From positions 1 to 6,780 of the forward strand of contig CAJQKX010000373.1 in assembly GCA_905479025.1 (NCBI GenBank): 6,780 nucleotides of DNA. Direction: 5' to 3'. The notes beneath the pieces are model-generated. The model made no database searches and was not told where the DNA came from. It saw only the letters and a list, made by a program, of their open reading frames with translations. This DNA comes from an uncultured Paraglaciecola sp. GTDB lineage: Bacteria > Pseudomonadota > Gammaproteobacteria > Enterobacterales > Alteromonadaceae. A program made the position numbers and the translations under genes. Position 1 is the first letter of the stretch. Each line of letters begins with the position of its first letter. Below are positions 5,650 to 6,780 of the stretch, piece by piece.

Positions 5650-6780
5650 TTAATTAAAGACTTTTAAAATAGCCAGTAAACTTGAATAGTCATCCGTCCA
5701 TAAGACCTTTTGATATTGGTCTTTAGATATTACGGTTTGCTGATAGATTAATGTTGGTGATTGTGTCAATAGAGTATTATTTGTCAATACCACCCACTGA
5801 GCATCATGTTCATCGCCATTACCAGGAGTTTCAAACAACATAACTTGCATATCCAAGGTTTGACTATGGTTAATAATGACAGGCAGGAGTGACAAATGCC
5901 GATTAGAGATGTGTAAAGCCAGAACACCATGGTCCTTGATATGCTGCTGATACAATAAAAAAGCTTCATGAGTCATTAAATGTGTAGGAATTAAATCACC
6001 TGAAAAGGCGTCAATAATAAGCAAATCAAATGCATTTTTTTGCCCTAAATCTAATTCTTTTTGCAAAGATACTCGAGCATCACCTAACTTAACTTCAACA
6101 TCAGCCTTAGAATTGCTCAAGTAACTAAAGTATTTATGAGCAAAGTCTGATACTAGTGGGTTTATCTCATAAAAAGTATAATGGTCGCCAAATTGACCAT
6201 AGGCTGCTAATGCCCCTACCCCTAAACCTATAATCCCAACTTGTAAATTGCTGTCACTAGAAAGCCCTTCAATAGCTAGTTGTACACCTGTACCTGGGCG
6301 ATAATAACTCAGAGGTAAAGCTAATTTAGACAGAGGCAAATGTTGACTCCCGTGTGAGGTAGTACCGTCAATTAACCTTCTCTCGTTAACTTTCCCCTCT
6401 TTTATGTCTTTGACCGTCAGAATGCCGTAAAAGTTTCGAGCCTTAGCGATGTCGTATTGTTGATATTGATTGTTGAGTTTGGTGAAAACTAATAACCAAA
6501 GTAGGGCAACAACTGAGCTACATATCGCTAGTCTTAAAAGCTGACTATTAGCAACAACTCCAGACATAGTGGATTTGACATCAGCATGCTCATCCTGTTT
6601 GTTCCACCACAAGGAAAAAATAGCCAGTACTAGTACACTGAAAATCGCAAATGGGAATTCCAAAAACTCATTAAACAGATTTTTAGCCACGAACGAAACT
6701 AGAAAACTACCGAAAACACCACCAGCAGATAAAACCAAATAAAACAGGGTTGTATTGCCCTGCTTTGGTTTAAGTGAGTC
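5650..6780 (-). CDS. Membrane-anchored spermidine-synthase-like protein (N-terminus beyond window)
   Basis: The frame is open to the right edge, giving 376 codons of a longer protein. The TTG at 6738 that could be taken as a start lies inside a membrane helix, and the 14 codons before it (ending GNTTLFY) fit the family, so the gene is 5'-truncated by the window. Visible parts are three hydrophobic segments (around LFYLVLSAGGVFGSFLVSF, FPFAIFSVLVLAIFSLWW and LLRLAICSSVVALLWLLVF), then a soluble Rossmann domain of the spermidine synthase/methyltransferase superfamily. That domain has the nucleotide-binding loop GIIGLGVGALAAYG, the acidic YEINP after the second strand, LGDARVSL, and the active-site strand LLIIDAFSGDLIP. 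The architecture matches proteins labelled 'fused MFS/spermidine synthase'. True polyamine synthesis is doubtful because the usual GGGxG loop and DxxDP motif are altered; the substrate is unknown. The C-terminal WTDDYSSLLAILK is typical of the group. It converges on tmcA. Confidence 0.85.
   Translation of the reverse strand, partial: DSLKPKQGNTTLFYLVLSAGGVFGSFLVSFVAKNLFNEFLEFPFAIFSVLVLAIFSLWWNKQDEHADVKSTMSGVVANSQLLRLAICSSVVALLWLLVFTKLNNQYQQYDIAKARNFYGILTVKDIKEGKVNERRLIDGTTSHGSQHLPLSKLALPLSYYRPGTGVQLAIEGLSSDSNLQVGIIGLGVGALAAYGQFGDHYTFYEINPLVSDFAHKYFSYLSNSKADVEVKLGDARVSLQKELDLGQKNAFDLLIIDAFSGDLIPTHLMTHEAFLLYQQHIKDHGVLALHISNRHLSLLPVIINHSQTLDMQVMLFETPGNGDEHDAQWVVLTNNTLLTQSPTLIYQQTVISKDQYQKVLWTDDYSSLLAILKVFN

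Noticed and set aside
6738..6738. TTG at 6738 as the start of the spermidine-synthase-like gene
   Set aside because: The frame remains open for 14 more codons to the window edge, and the residues before the TTG continue a membrane helix typical of the family.
1..6780. CRISPR arrays, tRNA or rRNA genes, insertion sequences, defence or phage genes
   Set aside because: No direct-repeat arrays, tRNA-like cloverleaf sequence, transposase motif or terminal inverted repeats were seen on either strand.

Overview
The window looks like chromosomal DNA of a marine gammaproteobacterium, most likely of the Alteromonadales (Glaciecola/Paraglaciecola/Alteromonas/Shewanella type). This rests on a TmcA-type tRNA acetyltransferase (mainly gammaproteobacterial), a TPP-riboswitch-controlled TonB receptor next to a PnuC-family transporter, and moderate AT richness. 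The genus is inference.

Left part (1-2811, all minus strand): a thiamine-uptake operon. An extended -10 promoter (2784-2811) drives a leader with a complete TPP riboswitch aptamer (2657-2741) and a Shine-Dalgarno-sequestering hairpin (2593-2622). The genes that follow are a TonB-dependent outer-membrane receptor (481-2586), a stem-loop with a short U tract, a small YkoF-like probable thiamine/HMP-binding protein (164-421) and, overlapping it by one base, a PnuC-family transporter (probable PnuT) that runs off the left edge. Together they would move thiamine or a precursor across the outer membrane (TonB receptor) and the inner membrane (PnuT), with a soluble ligand-binding protein between them, and TPP would repress the operon. 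The receptor's longest reading frame begins inside the aptamer; the real start is 75 bases further downstream.

Middle (2812-3530): no intact gene. Minus-strand 2898-3357 is a decayed gene for a beta-propeller-like secreted protein or lipoprotein, with one nonsense codon, two single-base frameshifts in homopolymers and probably an internal deletion. A perfect AT-rich inverted repeat (2870-2893) lies just after its stop. A possible promoter and two small palindromes precede the next gene.

Right part: tmcA (3531-5642, plus strand, GTG start) encodes the ATP-dependent acetyltransferase that makes N4-acetylcytidine in the elongator tRNA-Met anticodon. It converges, with 7 bases between stop codons, on a minus-strand gene (5650-6780) for a membrane-anchored spermidine-synthase-like protein whose N-terminal part lies beyond the right edge. 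These two genes show no functional link to the thiamine operon.
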